From assembly GCF_019904295.1 (NCBI RefSeq), contig NZ_CP065359.1, forward strand, positions 3,346,001-3,410,000: a stretch of DNA of 64,000 nt, written 5' to 3'. Positions 1 through 9,138 of the stretch are shown piece after piece. Positions within the stretch are counted from its first letter, which is position 1, and each line of letters opens with the position of its first letter. Origin of the DNA: Ruegeria sp. SCSIO 43209. Lineage in GTDB: Bacteria > Pseudomonadota > Alphaproteobacteria > Rhodobacterales > Rhodobacteraceae. The notes beneath the pieces were generated by a model. That model did no database searches and was not told where the DNA came from. It worked only from the letters and a program-made list of their open reading frames with translations. A program made the translations under genes and the position numbers.

Positions 1-265
1 CCAACTCAGACTGAAGGTCGCCGTCGCCCAACATTGCCCATTTGCCAAGACGTTTGAACAACCGGTTCTGCATCTCGCTGGCCGCGGCCTTGGTATAGGT
101 CAGGCACAGGATATGCTGCGGCTGTACGCCATCCAGCAACAGCCGCGCCACCCGGTCGGTCAGCACCCGGGTTTTGCCCGAGCCCGCATTGGCCGCCAGC
201 CAGGTTGAGGCGTCCGGGCGCGCGGCCTGAACCTGCCGTTCGGTGGCATCATTGCGGGGGGTCAT
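1..265 (-). CDS. addA: AddA helicase-nuclease, N-terminal part (runs off window)
   Basis: The first 88 residues of the AddA subunit of the AddAB double-strand-break repair helicase/nuclease are visible; the rest lies beyond base 1. The translation starts MTPRNDATERQVQAARPDAS and contains a UvrD/Rep-type Walker A, AANAGSGKTRVLT, at about residues 24-36. The motif Ia-like segment LCLTYTKAAASEM follows. The ATG at 265-263 overlaps the addB stop codon (ATGA), so the two subunits are translationally coupled, as expected for a heterodimer. AddAB does the alphaproteobacterial equivalent of RecBCD resection. Identity is firm from the motif and the addB neighbour. Confidence 0.93.
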   Translation of the reverse strand, partial: MTPRNDATERQVQAARPDASTWLAANAGSGKTRVLTDRVARLLLDGVQPQHILCLTYTKAAASEMQNRLFKRLGKWAMLGDGDLQSEL

Positions 266-3189
266 GTCAGGTCCTCCGGTTCGGTTTCCGCCGAACGATC
301 CCACTCGCCGAACCGGGCGAGGTGATCATAGTCCCCTATATCTGTGTCCTTGTGCAGCATCCTGCGTGAAGAGAACCCCTGATCAGGCTCTAAATAAGCT
401 GAAATGAGCTCTTTCAGTTCGGCCAGCACCTTGTCGGTCGGCTCTTTTTGCAGCGGTGCGGGCACTTCTTTATAGGTGCCGCCCATGCCAATGAAGATCG
501 CCTGTGCAACGGGAAGCGGATCGAATCCTTCGATACCGCCCTGCTCGGCCATTGCGGCCTCGATCAGCAGTTGTTTGTCGAATTTGGCTTGCTGACTTTC
601 CGTTGGCGGAGTGCCCGTCTTGTAGTCGATGATACGCAAAGCCCCTTGCCCGCTTCGATCGATTCGGTCGGCACGTCCGGCAATGGTGAAGTCCAGCGGC
701 GTCAACGCCAGCCGCATTCCAACTTCAAATGCTACAGGCCCGCCATCGGCGCGGCGGTGAATCTCGGCGGACAGAAAGCTATCGGTAATCCGCTCTAGCC
801 GCGCCAGCCACAGCTTTCGGGCAGTTGGCCACGCAACGTGGTCGTCCAGCAGAGCTTTGGCGCGTTTCAGGAAATTTTCTCGGGTCAATAAAGCCGGATC
901 CAGAACGCTGTCGCGCACGAATTGTTCCATCACCTCGTGGATGACGATACCGCGTAGCAGGGCATCTGGCGCCTGAACCAGCGGGTCCAGTTGTCTCAAT
1001 CGCAGGACATGTCGGGCATATATGGCGTACGGATCGCGGATCAGGCGTTTGATTTCGGTCACCGATAGCCGCCGTGGCCGCGCCGCGACGGGTGGTCGTG
1101 GCGACGGGCGGTGCGCGGGTGCGATTCGGGGTGCATGTTCCAGCATCTCTGCCCAATCCAGCCACCGTTGGCCCCGCGCTTGCATTGCTTCTAACGCCCT
1201 AGTTCCACCCTGTTCAGGCAGGCCTTGCAACAGGTTGGTCATGCGGTTCAGCCAACGGGATGGTACGGTTTCCGCATCATCCGAGCGGGTAGCGCGGGTC
1301 AAAACCACCTCTGCAGCACCTGCCGCCTGCTGGAAGTCATGCGCGGACAGACCCATCCTGCGTTCGGGCAGTAAAAGACCGGCCTCATTGCGCATCTGAC
1401 GGTTCAGCCAGGGGTCGGGTGCCGCAGCCTCGGGCCAGCTGCCTTCGTTCAAGCCACCCAGAATTAGCAGATCCGCACCCTGAACGCGCGCTTCCAGCGT
1501 GCCCCAGATCATCAGATGCGGGTGAGGTGCATCGCGGTCGCGGACTTCTTCACCTGCCAACAACGCGCCCAGAAGGTCGGCAAAGTCATGGGCGGTCATC
1601 GCGCCGCCATGCTGTGCTTCGGCTTCCAAAGTAGAGATCACCGCAAGCGCCTTCTGGCCCGCGTTCTTGTCCCACAATGTGCCAGATTCACCGGTTCCAC
1701 CTGCCGAGATTATCTCGGCCAGCGTGCGAAGCCGGGCGACCCAGTCCGGCAGTGGCTGTTCGGTGGGGTCGTATTGATCGCAAAATGCCTGGGTAACCCA
1801 GCGGACCCAGTCCTCGGGCGCTTCAGTACGAATGGCGAAAGCGGTCAGGCTGGCGCTGTCGGGAAAGGGCGGGCCATAGCGACGCAGGTCAAGCTCAAGA
1901 TCGCGGGTATGCAGCAGGTGGCTGCCCCGGTCGCCCCCGTCATGGCACAGTGGGTGTTTGAGCAGCGTCAGCAGAGCCTCGCTATCCAGGCGGCGCGCGA
2001 ACAGCCCGGCGACATGGCGCAGGAACCGCCCGGGCGGAGACAGCTGCAGTGGCAGGCCCGCGCTGTCATCGGGCAGGATATTCCACCGGTCCAGTGCGGC
2101 GCTGACCTGCCGGGTTAGCATCCGGTCGGGGGTGATTAGCGCGGCGGTCTGGCCGGTCTCGGCCGCTTGCCGTAGGCGCAGCGCAATCGCCAAGGCCTCG
2201 GCCCGGGGCGAGGGTGCCTCGATCAGCGTCACATCCTTGGTCGCACCGTTCAGGTCGGGCAGGAGCGGGCCTTCAGCCATCCATGCGTCGGTGACCGGGG
2301 CAGGGCGCAATGCAAGCGAAATCAGCTTGTTACGGGCAGGTGAAGGGGCCTGATCCGTGGTCCATGGCCGGATTTGATCCGGGCTAAGCCCTAGCCCAAG
2401 CATCAGCTTGCGGAACCGGTATTGAGGATGATCCTCAGATGTCAGCGGGTTATCCAGATTGCTCCAAACATGTTCAGGCTGGTCGAAATCATAGCCGGGT
2501 AGCACCATCGCCCCCTGAGGCAGACGCGCAACCGCCTGCATCAGCATCAGGGTGGTCCCGCGAGACCCGGTAGAGCCTGCCAGAATGACAGGATGTTCGG
2601 GCGGCGACGCCTCCCAGCGCGCGATCAGGTTCTCGACCACGCGCCGCTGTCGGGCCTGCGCGTCCAGCGCCTCCGAACCGGATTCCATGAACTGATCAGC
2701 GATGCCTATAAAGGCCTGTGCCCGCGCCCAATGGCCGGACATGTCGCTGACATCCAGTTGCCTGATCGCATCGGGAGAGACACCTTCCCCCTGCATCTCG
2801 TCGATAAGCCCGGCCAGGCTGTCAGATAGATCGAACAACGAGGACCGGGCCGCCAGATCGGGTTGCTGGTCCAGTAGTTTTGCGATCAGCTGCGTCAGCT
2901 CCAGCCTGCGACGCAGAGGCGGGATTGCGGGTGGGATCTGCGCCAGATCGGCGCTTTCGCCAAGATCGGTGACCAAAGAGAGGCGTGGCAAAAGGCAAGC
3001 GGGACCCTGATCAAACAGATCGCGCACCCGGCGCGCCATCCGGCGGGTGTTGATTACCAGTTGCACCCGGGCCAGCGCGTCGGGCGGCTGCCCCACAAAC
3101 CGCTCATGTAGCCCGTCAACCAACACCTTGGGAAAATCCGCTCCCGGAGGAACGGCGAAGACCCGGGGCAGGGCGCTGGGCTCAAACAT
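262..3189 (-). CDS. addB: AddB, double-strand break repair nuclease subunit
   Basis: This is the second subunit of the AddAB helicase-nuclease, 975 residues, close to the usual size for alphaproteobacterial AddB. The N-terminal half is a degenerate UvrD-like region without a clear Walker A. The C-terminal 250 residues hold a PD-(D/E)XK nuclease core: a conserved Asp in TIAGRADRID followed by the IIDYKTG motif. The ATG at 3189 is preferred over an in-frame TTG two codons upstream. It overlaps the 3' end of the murU-like gene by 8 bases, and the stop overlaps the addA start. The subunit is cytoplasmic and acts with AddA in recombination repair. Confidence 0.93.
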   Translation of the reverse strand: MFEPSALPRVFAVPPGADFPKVLVDGLHERFVGQPPDALARVQLVINTRRMARRVRDLFDQGPACLLPRLSLVTDLGESADLAQIPPAIPPLRRRLELTQLIAKLLDQQPDLAARSSLFDLSDSLAGLIDEMQGEGVSPDAIRQLDVSDMSGHWARAQAFIGIADQFMESGSEALDAQARQRRVVENLIARWEASPPEHPVILAGSTGSRGTTLMLMQAVARLPQGAMVLPGYDFDQPEHVWSNLDNPLTSEDHPQYRFRKLMLGLGLSPDQIRPWTTDQAPSPARNKLISLALRPAPVTDAWMAEGPLLPDLNGATKDVTLIEAPSPRAEALAIALRLRQAAETGQTAALITPDRMLTRQVSAALDRWNILPDDSAGLPLQLSPPGRFLRHVAGLFARRLDSEALLTLLKHPLCHDGGDRGSHLLHTRDLELDLRRYGPPFPDSASLTAFAIRTEAPEDWVRWVTQAFCDQYDPTEQPLPDWVARLRTLAEIISAGGTGESGTLWDKNAGQKALAVISTLEAEAQHGGAMTAHDFADLLGALLAGEEVRDRDAPHPHLMIWGTLEARVQGADLLILGGLNEGSWPEAAAPDPWLNRQMRNEAGLLLPERRMGLSAHDFQQAAGAAEVVLTRATRSDDAETVPSRWLNRMTNLLQGLPEQGGTRALEAMQARGQRWLDWAEMLEHAPRIAPAHRPSPRPPVAARPRRLSVTEIKRLIRDPYAIYARHVLRLRQLDPLVQAPDALLRGIVIHEVMEQFVRDSVLDPALLTRENFLKRAKALLDDHVAWPTARKLWLARLERITDSFLSAEIHRRADGGPVAFEVGMRLALTPLDFTIAGRADRIDRSGQGALRIIDYKTGTPPTESQQAKFDKQLLIEAAMAEQGGIEGFDPLPVAQAIFIGMGGTYKEVPAPLQKEPTDKVLAELKELISAYLEPDQGFSSRRMLHKDTDIGDYDHLARFGEWDRSAETEPEDLT

Positions 3190-3868
3190 CGGCAATCAAC
3201 CCCTCGGCCAGATCAATACCCTCGGGACGCCCCACATCGCACCAGCGACCGGGGTAAGACAGTGCGAACAGGCGCTTTTGCTGCAGCATTCGATCCCACA
3301 ATACGTTCAATGAAAACACGTCCTCAGCGATATCATGCAGCGCTTCGGTTTTCAGAATTTGTGCCCCGCCGTAAACAAGACCTGCACCGCGGACGATCCG
3401 CCCTGTGCTGTCCTGAGTGAAGTCACCAGGGCCTGTGTGGCCAAGGGTTTGCCCAACTGGAACGCACATCAGCAGCGCATCCATTTTATCTGGGTTCCAC
3501 TGATCCTTCAGTAAATTCAGTGGGTTGGGCCCAGCCCAGATTGCGTCGCTGTTCAAGGTGAATACGGGGTCGGATCCAAGCAGAGGTAGCGCTGCGCGCA
3601 GCCCACCACCAGTATCCAGAATGCGCGGTTCTTCCCGCGATATCATAACGTCGCAGCCCGCCAGATGATCAGCCAACTGATCAGCGTGATAGTGCAGGTT
3701 GGCAACAACCCGCAGCGGCCTGAGTGCATCGACCAGATCCAGTGCGTGATCAATCAGGGGCCGCCCGGCCACCTCGATCAGCGGTTTGGGCCGGTCTTTG
3801 GTCAGGGCACCCATGCGGGTGCCAAATCCTGCGGCAAACAGCATTGCAGCTTGGGGGGTGCCGGTCAT
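3182..3868 (-). CDS. murU: Sugar-1-phosphate nucleotidyltransferase, MurU-like
   Basis: The 228-residue protein has the nucleotidyltransferase signature AAGFGTRMGALTKDRPKPL at about residues 11-29, with the Lys of RPKPL and downstream TLNSDAIW as the metal/nucleotide site. In MurU this fold converts N-acetylmuramate-1-phosphate to UDP-MurNAc during peptidoglycan recycling. The gene directly follows an AmgK-like kinase, the known MurU partner, with an ATGA overlap. That pairing is the main reason for choosing MurU over a general glucose- or mannose-1-phosphate transferase. A start 38 codons upstream is open but lies inside the kinase gene and encodes atypical sequence, so ATG 3868 is used. Confidence 0.78.
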   Translation of the reverse strand: MTGTPQAAMLFAAGFGTRMGALTKDRPKPLIEVAGRPLIDHALDLVDALRPLRVVANLHYHADQLADHLAGCDVMISREEPRILDTGGGLRAALPLLGSDPVFTLNSDAIWAGPNPLNLLKDQWNPDKMDALLMCVPVGQTLGHTGPGDFTQDSTGRIVRGAGLVYGGAQILKTEALHDIAEDVFSLNVLWDRMLQQKRLFALSYPGRWCDVGRPEGIDLAEGLIADV

Positions 3869-4869
3869 TGCGCCCTCAGCTTTTCCAGGTTTTTGGGGCT
3901 TGGGGCGGGCAGAGCGCTGCGCAACAGGTCTGCCACCGGCACCAACCCGGGATGTTCGAGATCGCGCATCAAATGTGCCCACGCAGCCGGGATCAGGTCG
4001 ACGTAGTGTGGCTTTCCATAATCGGTCGCCAGCCGGGCAAAACCGCCCAGAATGCGCAGGTTACGCTGTGCGCCCAGAACAGCATATGCGGTGCGGAAAT
4101 CATGCCCATCGACGCCGGTTGCGGTGATATAGCGGTCGATCATCCGCATCTCGATCCCGGCGGGCACAGTCCGACGCACATCCTGTAGCAGTGACATCAA
4201 ATCATAGGCGGGATGCCCCAGCATCGCGCTTTGGAAATCCAGCAGACCGACACGCGCCAGACCTTCGCGCTCGGGCAGCCAGATCAGGTTTTCTGCGTGG
4301 TAATCGCGTTGCACAACAACCCGCGTTCCGCCGGTTTCCCGGTGCAGGATATCCGCAAAGCGCAGCTCGAACCGGGCGCGGGCCTCGTCGTCGTGCGATC
4401 CAAGAATGCCTTGTGCATATTTCGTGAACGACAACGCCGCCAATTCGGTCATCATAGCGGGGTCGTAACTGTCGAGCGAAAGCGTCGGCGCCGCGTGAAG
4501 ATGGACAAGTACATCGGTTGCGGCGTCATACAGCGTGCGCTCAAGCGTCGGATCGTCCCGCAAGACGCGTGCGAACAGATCGTCGCCCAAATCTTCGAGC
4601 AACAGAAACCCGTATTCGCAGTCCTCGGCGTAGATTTCCGGCGCACTCAACCCAATGGAACGCAGGTATTTCGACATACGCACGAAGGGTTCAACAGCTT
4701 CGCCCTTGTCGGGCGGAGCATCCATCAAAACGGCGGTCCGGCCGGTGGCAGGGTCGGTCAGACGCTCGTACCGGCGGTTCGAGGCATCACCCGCCAAAGG
4801 CGTATGCCGTGCGCCGTTCCATGGTGTCTGCGCGATCAAGGCTTCTGCCAGAATGGCCCGGTTCGTCAT
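3865..4869 (-). CDS. amgK: AmgK-like sugar kinase (aminoglycoside phosphotransferase fold)
   Basis: The 334-residue protein has the aminoglycoside-phosphotransferase kinase fold. Visible parts are an N-lobe with NRRYERL, the linker GFLLLEDLGDDLFARVL, the catalytic loop VVQRDYHAENLIWLP (Asp-Tyr-His-Ala-Glu-Asn) and the metal-binding GLLDFQSAMLGHPAYDL. In Pseudomonas and other AnmK-MurU bacteria AmgK phosphorylates MurNAc/GlcNAc at C1 and hands the product to MurU. Here the murU-like gene follows with a 4-base overlap, and tsaE precedes with another 4-base overlap. The alternative is a general small-molecule kinase. The pairing makes cell-wall salvage the better reading. Confidence 0.78.
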   Translation of the reverse strand: MTNRAILAEALIAQTPWNGARHTPLAGDASNRRYERLTDPATGRTAVLMDAPPDKGEAVEPFVRMSKYLRSIGLSAPEIYAEDCEYGFLLLEDLGDDLFARVLRDDPTLERTLYDAATDVLVHLHAAPTLSLDSYDPAMMTELAALSFTKYAQGILGSHDDEARARFELRFADILHRETGGTRVVVQRDYHAENLIWLPEREGLARVGLLDFQSAMLGHPAYDLMSLLQDVRRTVPAGIEMRMIDRYITATGVDGHDFRTAYAVLGAQRNLRILGGFARLATDYGKPHYVDLIPAAWAHLMRDLEHPGLVPVADLLRSALPAPSPKNLEKLRAQ

Positions 4870-5336
4870 TGGATCCCCTCCAGCTTGGCGTTCCATTTCG
4901 GGTCTGTCCACGACATCTTAAGTTGTCGCGTATCTTGTTCGTTGGCGTCTGTGGTGAACCGGATCAGTAAGGCCGGCTCTGGCGTCAGAGGACCCAGCTT
5001 TTCAGGCCACTCGATCAGGCAAATGCCGGCGTCGAAGGCGTCGACCAGCCCGAGCTCTTCGATCTCTTCCACGGCAGAAAGACGATAGAGGTCTGAATGC
5101 CAGACCTCTCCAAGCTGCGTCTCGTAAACCTGAACCAGAGTAAAGGTCGGCGAAGGCACATCTTCGGGAGCGGACAGAAGAGATTGAATCAATGCGCGTG
5201 CGAAATGGGTTTTGCCGCTGCCGATGGTACCTTCAAGCAGGATAGTATCGCCAGACTGCAATGCGCCTCCCAGTTTGGTGGCAACTTCAGCAGTGTCGAA
5301 TGGGGATTTCGAGGTCAGAGTCAGCGGTGCGTTCAT
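4866..5336 (-). CDS. tsaE: TsaE, tRNA t6A biosynthesis ATPase
   Basis: The 156-residue protein has the Walker A GTIGSGKTHFARALI, a PSPTFTLV switch and the Walker B-like WHSDLYRL segment typical of TsaE (YjeE). TsaE is the ATPase that acts with TsaB, TsaC and TsaD to put threonylcarbamoyl on A37 of ANN-decoding tRNAs. tsaD itself is in this window at 18088-19185 but in another operon. The ATG at 5336 is chosen because the extra 35 upstream codons have unrelated, Arg-rich sequence. The stop overlaps the amgK start. Confidence 0.93.
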   Translation of the reverse strand: MNAPLTLTSKSPFDTAEVATKLGGALQSGDTILLEGTIGSGKTHFARALIQSLLSAPEDVPSPTFTLVQVYETQLGEVWHSDLYRLSAVEEIEELGLVDAFDAGICLIEWPEKLGPLTPEPALLIRFTTDANEQDTRQLKMSWTDPKWNAKLEGIQ

Positions 5337-5376
5337 GGCGTCACAATGAACCTGCGCCGGGTCGGCTGCAACCGGT

Positions 5377-6885
5377 TCACGCGCTGATTTTTTGTATTTC
5401 CGTGATGTTCCTGACCGGGTTGTCCGAGGCGAAACGGACAATTGTTGCCCCGTTTTGCATGGGGCTGACCGTGCAGTTCAAAGAGCCGCCGGATTTTAGG
5501 ATCAGTTCAGCCGACCATTCGGCCCGATTCTCGCGCGCGGTGACGAATTCGCGGATCTCGCCAAGGATCGGCGTGGCGGTGCAGTGCTCCTGCCATTGGC
5601 GTGTGATTTCCAGCACCGTTGCTGGTTCGAATCCTACTTCGCCGCTGTCGCCCCACAACACCTGATAAGCGTAATTTGTAATCGCCAGCGAACCGTCATC
5701 CGAAAACACCGCGATGGCATCAGCCAGCTTGTCCAGAATGGATTGCATAAGGTCCGTTTCAGCGCGGAACCGTCGGGTCAGTGTGATTTCGGCGGTGATA
5801 TCTTCGAACAGGAAAGCCACGGCCCCATCGGGATGCGGGCGACCACTGACGGAATAGACCGATCCTGATGGCAGCGACCAGGTTTCCTGATAGTTCCCGT
5901 CCTGTGCCGCCTCCAGAAGGTCGTTCATCTGGCGCCGCCAACTGCGATAGTTCTTAGGCTCGGGCATCATATGCTGGTCGCGAAGCCGGTCAAAAAAGCT
6001 GGACAGGCTTGGGCGCAGGCTCAGGAAGTCGGGTGGCAGGGTGGTCAGATCAATCAGCGCTGGATTGAACAGGGCCAGTTGCCGGTTGCGGTCAAAGATC
6101 GCTAGGCCAATGGAGAGCTGTGCGAAGGTTTTGGTCATGGTCTGCACAAACTTGCGCTGCGCTGTCTCGGCTTCGACAATTGCGTTGATATCAACCGCGT
6201 AACACAACTGATCCTGTTCGTGCGCGACCCGGGTCAGATCAAACCAAAGCTTGGCGTCGCTGTCCCGGACCGGGATCGAGACGCGGGTTTTTCGGCTAAG
6301 CTGCGCCTCGTCCTTGTGAGAAGGAAACAGAGGGTCCGTCAGATCGGCATCCGGTCCCGCGATCTTGCGAACCAACCGTACATAGGCCGCATTGCACCAG
6401 CCCACCTTGTCACGGTGATCTATCAGCCAAACAGGGTAGGGCGCCTGCTCCATCGCCAAACGAATTGGATCGCGTTGGTCACGGCGTGGCGCAGGGATGG
6501 TCCCCGTCAGATCACGTAATTGAACCCGAATGATACCATCGATCCATTCGCACAGAACCTCGCGCTCGACTGTGCAGTCGATGGCTGAAACGGCGATGTT
6601 GCCCCCGGACCGGACAATCTCGGGCGTTTCGGGGAAAGCGGGAAAATCACGTTGCAGCAAACGCCGCAGATCAGCCCAGTTGCTGACGGATTCGTAACCT
6701 GCCAGCGCAATATCGGAGTGGCTGATCAACCGGTCGCCATCGAACAGGAAGACAACATCGAACAGCGCTCCGGGCGCTGACAGCCCGAAATCTCTTGTTT
6801 TGGCCTGATGGCGTGGCAAGAGCCACAATATCGCAAAGCTGGCCGAAACCACACTGATTGCGGCCAGAACGATCCATTCGGCCAT
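5377..6885 (-). CDS. Membrane-anchored PAS-domain protein without kinase domain
   Basis: The 502-residue protein has one N-terminal membrane segment (residues 4-23, AEWIVLAAISVVSASFAILW) followed by several PAS-like units. One lies around residues 150-240 (EQAPYPVWLIDHRDKVGWCN), one around 250-370 (LSIGLAIFDRNRQLALFNPA) and one around 375-470 (LADAIAVFSDDGSLAITNY). It ends without an H-box, HATPase, GGDEF or EAL region, so it cannot signal by any classical output visible here. It opens the tsaE-amgK-murU-addBA run, separated from tsaE by about 40 bases. Partner and ligand are unknown. Confidence 0.8.
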   Translation of the reverse strand: MAEWIVLAAISVVSASFAILWLLPRHQAKTRDFGLSAPGALFDVVFLFDGDRLISHSDIALAGYESVSNWADLRRLLQRDFPAFPETPEIVRSGGNIAVSAIDCTVEREVLCEWIDGIIRVQLRDLTGTIPAPRRDQRDPIRLAMEQAPYPVWLIDHRDKVGWCNAAYVRLVRKIAGPDADLTDPLFPSHKDEAQLSRKTRVSIPVRDSDAKLWFDLTRVAHEQDQLCYAVDINAIVEAETAQRKFVQTMTKTFAQLSIGLAIFDRNRQLALFNPALIDLTTLPPDFLSLRPSLSSFFDRLRDQHMMPEPKNYRSWRRQMNDLLEAAQDGNYQETWSLPSGSVYSVSGRPHPDGAVAFLFEDITAEITLTRRFRAETDLMQSILDKLADAIAVFSDDGSLAITNYAYQVLWGDSGEVGFEPATVLEITRQWQEHCTATPILGEIREFVTARENRAEWSAELILKSGGSLNCTVSPMQNGATIVRFASDNPVRNITEIQKISA

Positions 6886-6949
6886 TGCTCCAACCCCCGG
6901 GTAAAACGTTTGAATCTATATGAACAACAATGGTTAACGGGGTCTTAAC

Positions 6950-8341
6950 TCAGATCTGGAACGGTTGGTTGGCGCCCGAGGGAACAGGAGTGTCCCCGGT
7001 TTGCGCGTCGATCAGCTTGCGCGGCCAAACGACATTGACGATCGCCCCCCTGCGGTCCGGTTGGTCAGTCAGGGTCTGATAAGGGTCCGCGCCATTGGCG
7101 AAGCTCAGTTCGGCACCGCTGCGTTCCAGCAGGGTTTTGGCGATGAACAGACCCAGCCCCATGCCTTCGTATTCCGGCCGACTACTGCGATCGGCGCGGC
7201 GGCGGCGCATGAATGGGTCACCAATCCGACCAATGATGTGAGAGGGATAGCCGCGCCCATCATCCATGATCGAAACGCTGATCCGATCAGAGGTCCATTC
7301 AGCTTCGACCCAGACCGTCGTCTGGGCGAAATCCACTGCGTTCTGGATCAGGTTGCGCAGCCCGTGAATGATCTCGGGCTTGCGCAGGATCGAGGGCTGC
7401 TGCACATCGCCATCCGCAACTGGTCCTTCGTCGAAATGCACCACTTTACCACGATTGATATGTGGCTCTGCCGCTTCATGGATCACGGTGGACAGAGGCG
7501 CCTGACGCAGGTGCAAATCATCTTTCCCAGCTCGGCCCATATCGCGCAGGATGTCGCGGCAGCGGTCAGCCTGTTCGCGGATCAAGGCTGCGTCCTCCAT
7601 CAGCTCAGGCCGGTCGTCCAGCTCTTCGATCAGTTCTGAACTGGCCAGCTTGATCGTTGCCAGCGGCGTACCCAACTCATGTGCGGCGGCGGCCACCACA
7701 CCACCAAGATCAGTCAGCTTTTGCTCGCGCGCCAGCGCCATATGGGTGGCCGAGAGCGCTTCGGACATCGATTGAACTTCGGAACTGATGCGGTGCGAAT
7801 AGGCGCCGATGAAAACGATGGCGATGATAATCGCCGCCCAGTTTCCGAACAGCAAAATATCGGGGATATCCAGCACCAACCCCAGATTGGTTCTCAGCGG
7901 GAGGTGGAATTGCGCCAGCAACGTGGTCAGGATCACCGCAACGCTGCCGATGATCAGGGTCGAGCGGGTGCTCATTACATTCGCAGAAATCGTCACCGGG
8001 CCCAGCAACAGCAGCGCAAACGGGTTGTTTAGCCCCCCCGTCAGATACAACAGGATCGACAGCTGCAGCAGATCGAACAGCACCATCAGGAAGTTCTCGA
8101 ATTCCGACAAGCGCTTGTTTTCGGGAAACAACAGAATCGCCGTGAGGTTACCCATCACCGAAATGCCGATGACGAAATAACACAATGCCAGCTCAAGCTG
8201 AACGTCGTAATATTTTTGTGCAACCGTGATGGCCGTAAACTGGCCGATAATGGCGACCCATCGCAGCAGGATCAGCGTGCGCAGCCTGATCCAGGTACTG
8301 CGCTCCTGCCCACGCCAAAGACTGGTGTTGGAATTCGTCAT
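6950..8341 (-). CDS. regB: RegB/PrrB redox-sensing histidine kinase
   Basis: The 463-residue sensor kinase has about six N-terminal membrane helices (residues 25-185). The quinone-sensing GGxxNPF motif is GGLNNPF at residues 102-108. The H-box AAAAHELGTPLATIKLAS puts the phospho-His at 221. A Cys at 261 lies in ADRCRDILRDMG; the spacing matches the redox-active Cys of Rhodobacter RegB. N-box, G1 (DDGRGYPS) and G2 (GMGLGLFIAKTLL) follow. RegB controls respiration, nitrogen and photosynthesis genes through RegA. It is transcribed divergently from senC-regA, the conserved arrangement. Confidence 0.96.
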   Translation of the reverse strand: MTNSNTSLWRGQERSTWIRLRTLILLRWVAIIGQFTAITVAQKYYDVQLELALCYFVIGISVMGNLTAILLFPENKRLSEFENFLMVLFDLLQLSILLYLTGGLNNPFALLLLGPVTISANVMSTRSTLIIGSVAVILTTLLAQFHLPLRTNLGLVLDIPDILLFGNWAAIIIAIVFIGAYSHRISSEVQSMSEALSATHMALAREQKLTDLGGVVAAAAHELGTPLATIKLASSELIEELDDRPELMEDAALIREQADRCRDILRDMGRAGKDDLHLRQAPLSTVIHEAAEPHINRGKVVHFDEGPVADGDVQQPSILRKPEIIHGLRNLIQNAVDFAQTTVWVEAEWTSDRISVSIMDDGRGYPSHIIGRIGDPFMRRRRADRSSRPEYEGMGLGLFIAKTLLERSGAELSFANGADPYQTLTDQPDRRGAIVNVVWPRKLIDAQTGDTPVPSGANQPFQI

Positions 8342-8433
8342 CTGTCGATTATGTCCTATTGCGTCGGTCCGACATGTTGATAGGTGTCCCGGCAGAATCG
8401 ATCAACATCCCCTTTCGTATCAGGATACGCGCC

Positions 8434-9051
8434 ATGGTTCGTCTTTATGCTATTCTCGCAACTGTTGTTCTTGCAATTGGTCTTGGCGCCATGTGGCTGT
8501 TGACGCGGGGCGGCGCGGACGACAAATACGCGCAGTGCCGCTCGTCTCAGATCGCGGGCGGGAGCGCGGCGATCGGAGGGCCGTTCGAACTGCTCAACGC
8601 CAATGGTGAGACGGTAACCGACAAGGATGTGATCACCGAGCCCACGCTTGTCTACTTCGGTTATACCTTCTGCCCGGATGTTTGCCCCTTTGACATGTCG
8701 CGCAATGTCGACACGATCGATTTGCTGGCCGAGCGCGGTCAGTCGGTGACGCCGTTGTTCATCTCGATAGACCCGGATCGCGATACCCCCGAGGTCGTGG
8801 GCGATTTCGCATTCAACCTGCATGAACGCGTGATTGGCCTGACCGGATCGCCCGAGCAGATCAAGGCGGCCAGCAAGGCGTACAAGACCTATTACAAGGC
8901 CCAAGACAAAAGCGATGAGTATTATTTGGTCGACCACTCGACCTTTACCTATCTGATGACGCCCGAGGACGGGTTTCTGGAATTTTTCAAACGCGATGAA
9001 ACGGCCGAGCAGATGGCGGACAAGATTGGCTGCTTTCTTGATCAGGCCTGA
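8434..9051 (+). CDS. senC: SenC/PrrC, SCO1-family copper chaperone
   Basis: The 205-residue SCO1/SenC protein has an N-terminal membrane anchor (residues 4-23). The periplasmic thioredoxin-like domain carries the copper ligands in FCPDVCP (Cys80, Cys84) and His168 (LVDHSTFTYL). SenC proteins deliver copper to the CuA/CuB centres of terminal oxidases and affect RegB signalling. The ATG at 8434 is chosen because the protein then begins right before the membrane helix. An upstream in-frame start at 8359 adds 25 hydrophilic residues. The gene lies between regB (divergent) and regA (same direction, 87 bases on). Confidence 0.95.
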   Translation: MVRLYAILATVVLAIGLGAMWLLTRGGADDKYAQCRSSQIAGGSAAIGGPFELLNANGETVTDKDVITEPTLVYFGYTFCPDVCPFDMSRNVDTIDLLAERGQSVTPLFISIDPDRDTPEVVGDFAFNLHERVIGLTGSPEQIKAASKAYKTYYKAQDKSDEYYLVDHSTFTYLMTPEDGFLEFFKRDETAEQMADKIGCFLDQA

Positions 9052-9138
9052 TCCTCAACAGTCGGTTTGACCTTTGGAATGGCGCTGCTATTACTCATGT
9101 TTAAGCCAAGAGGCATGAAATAGCGGAAAGACCCACAT

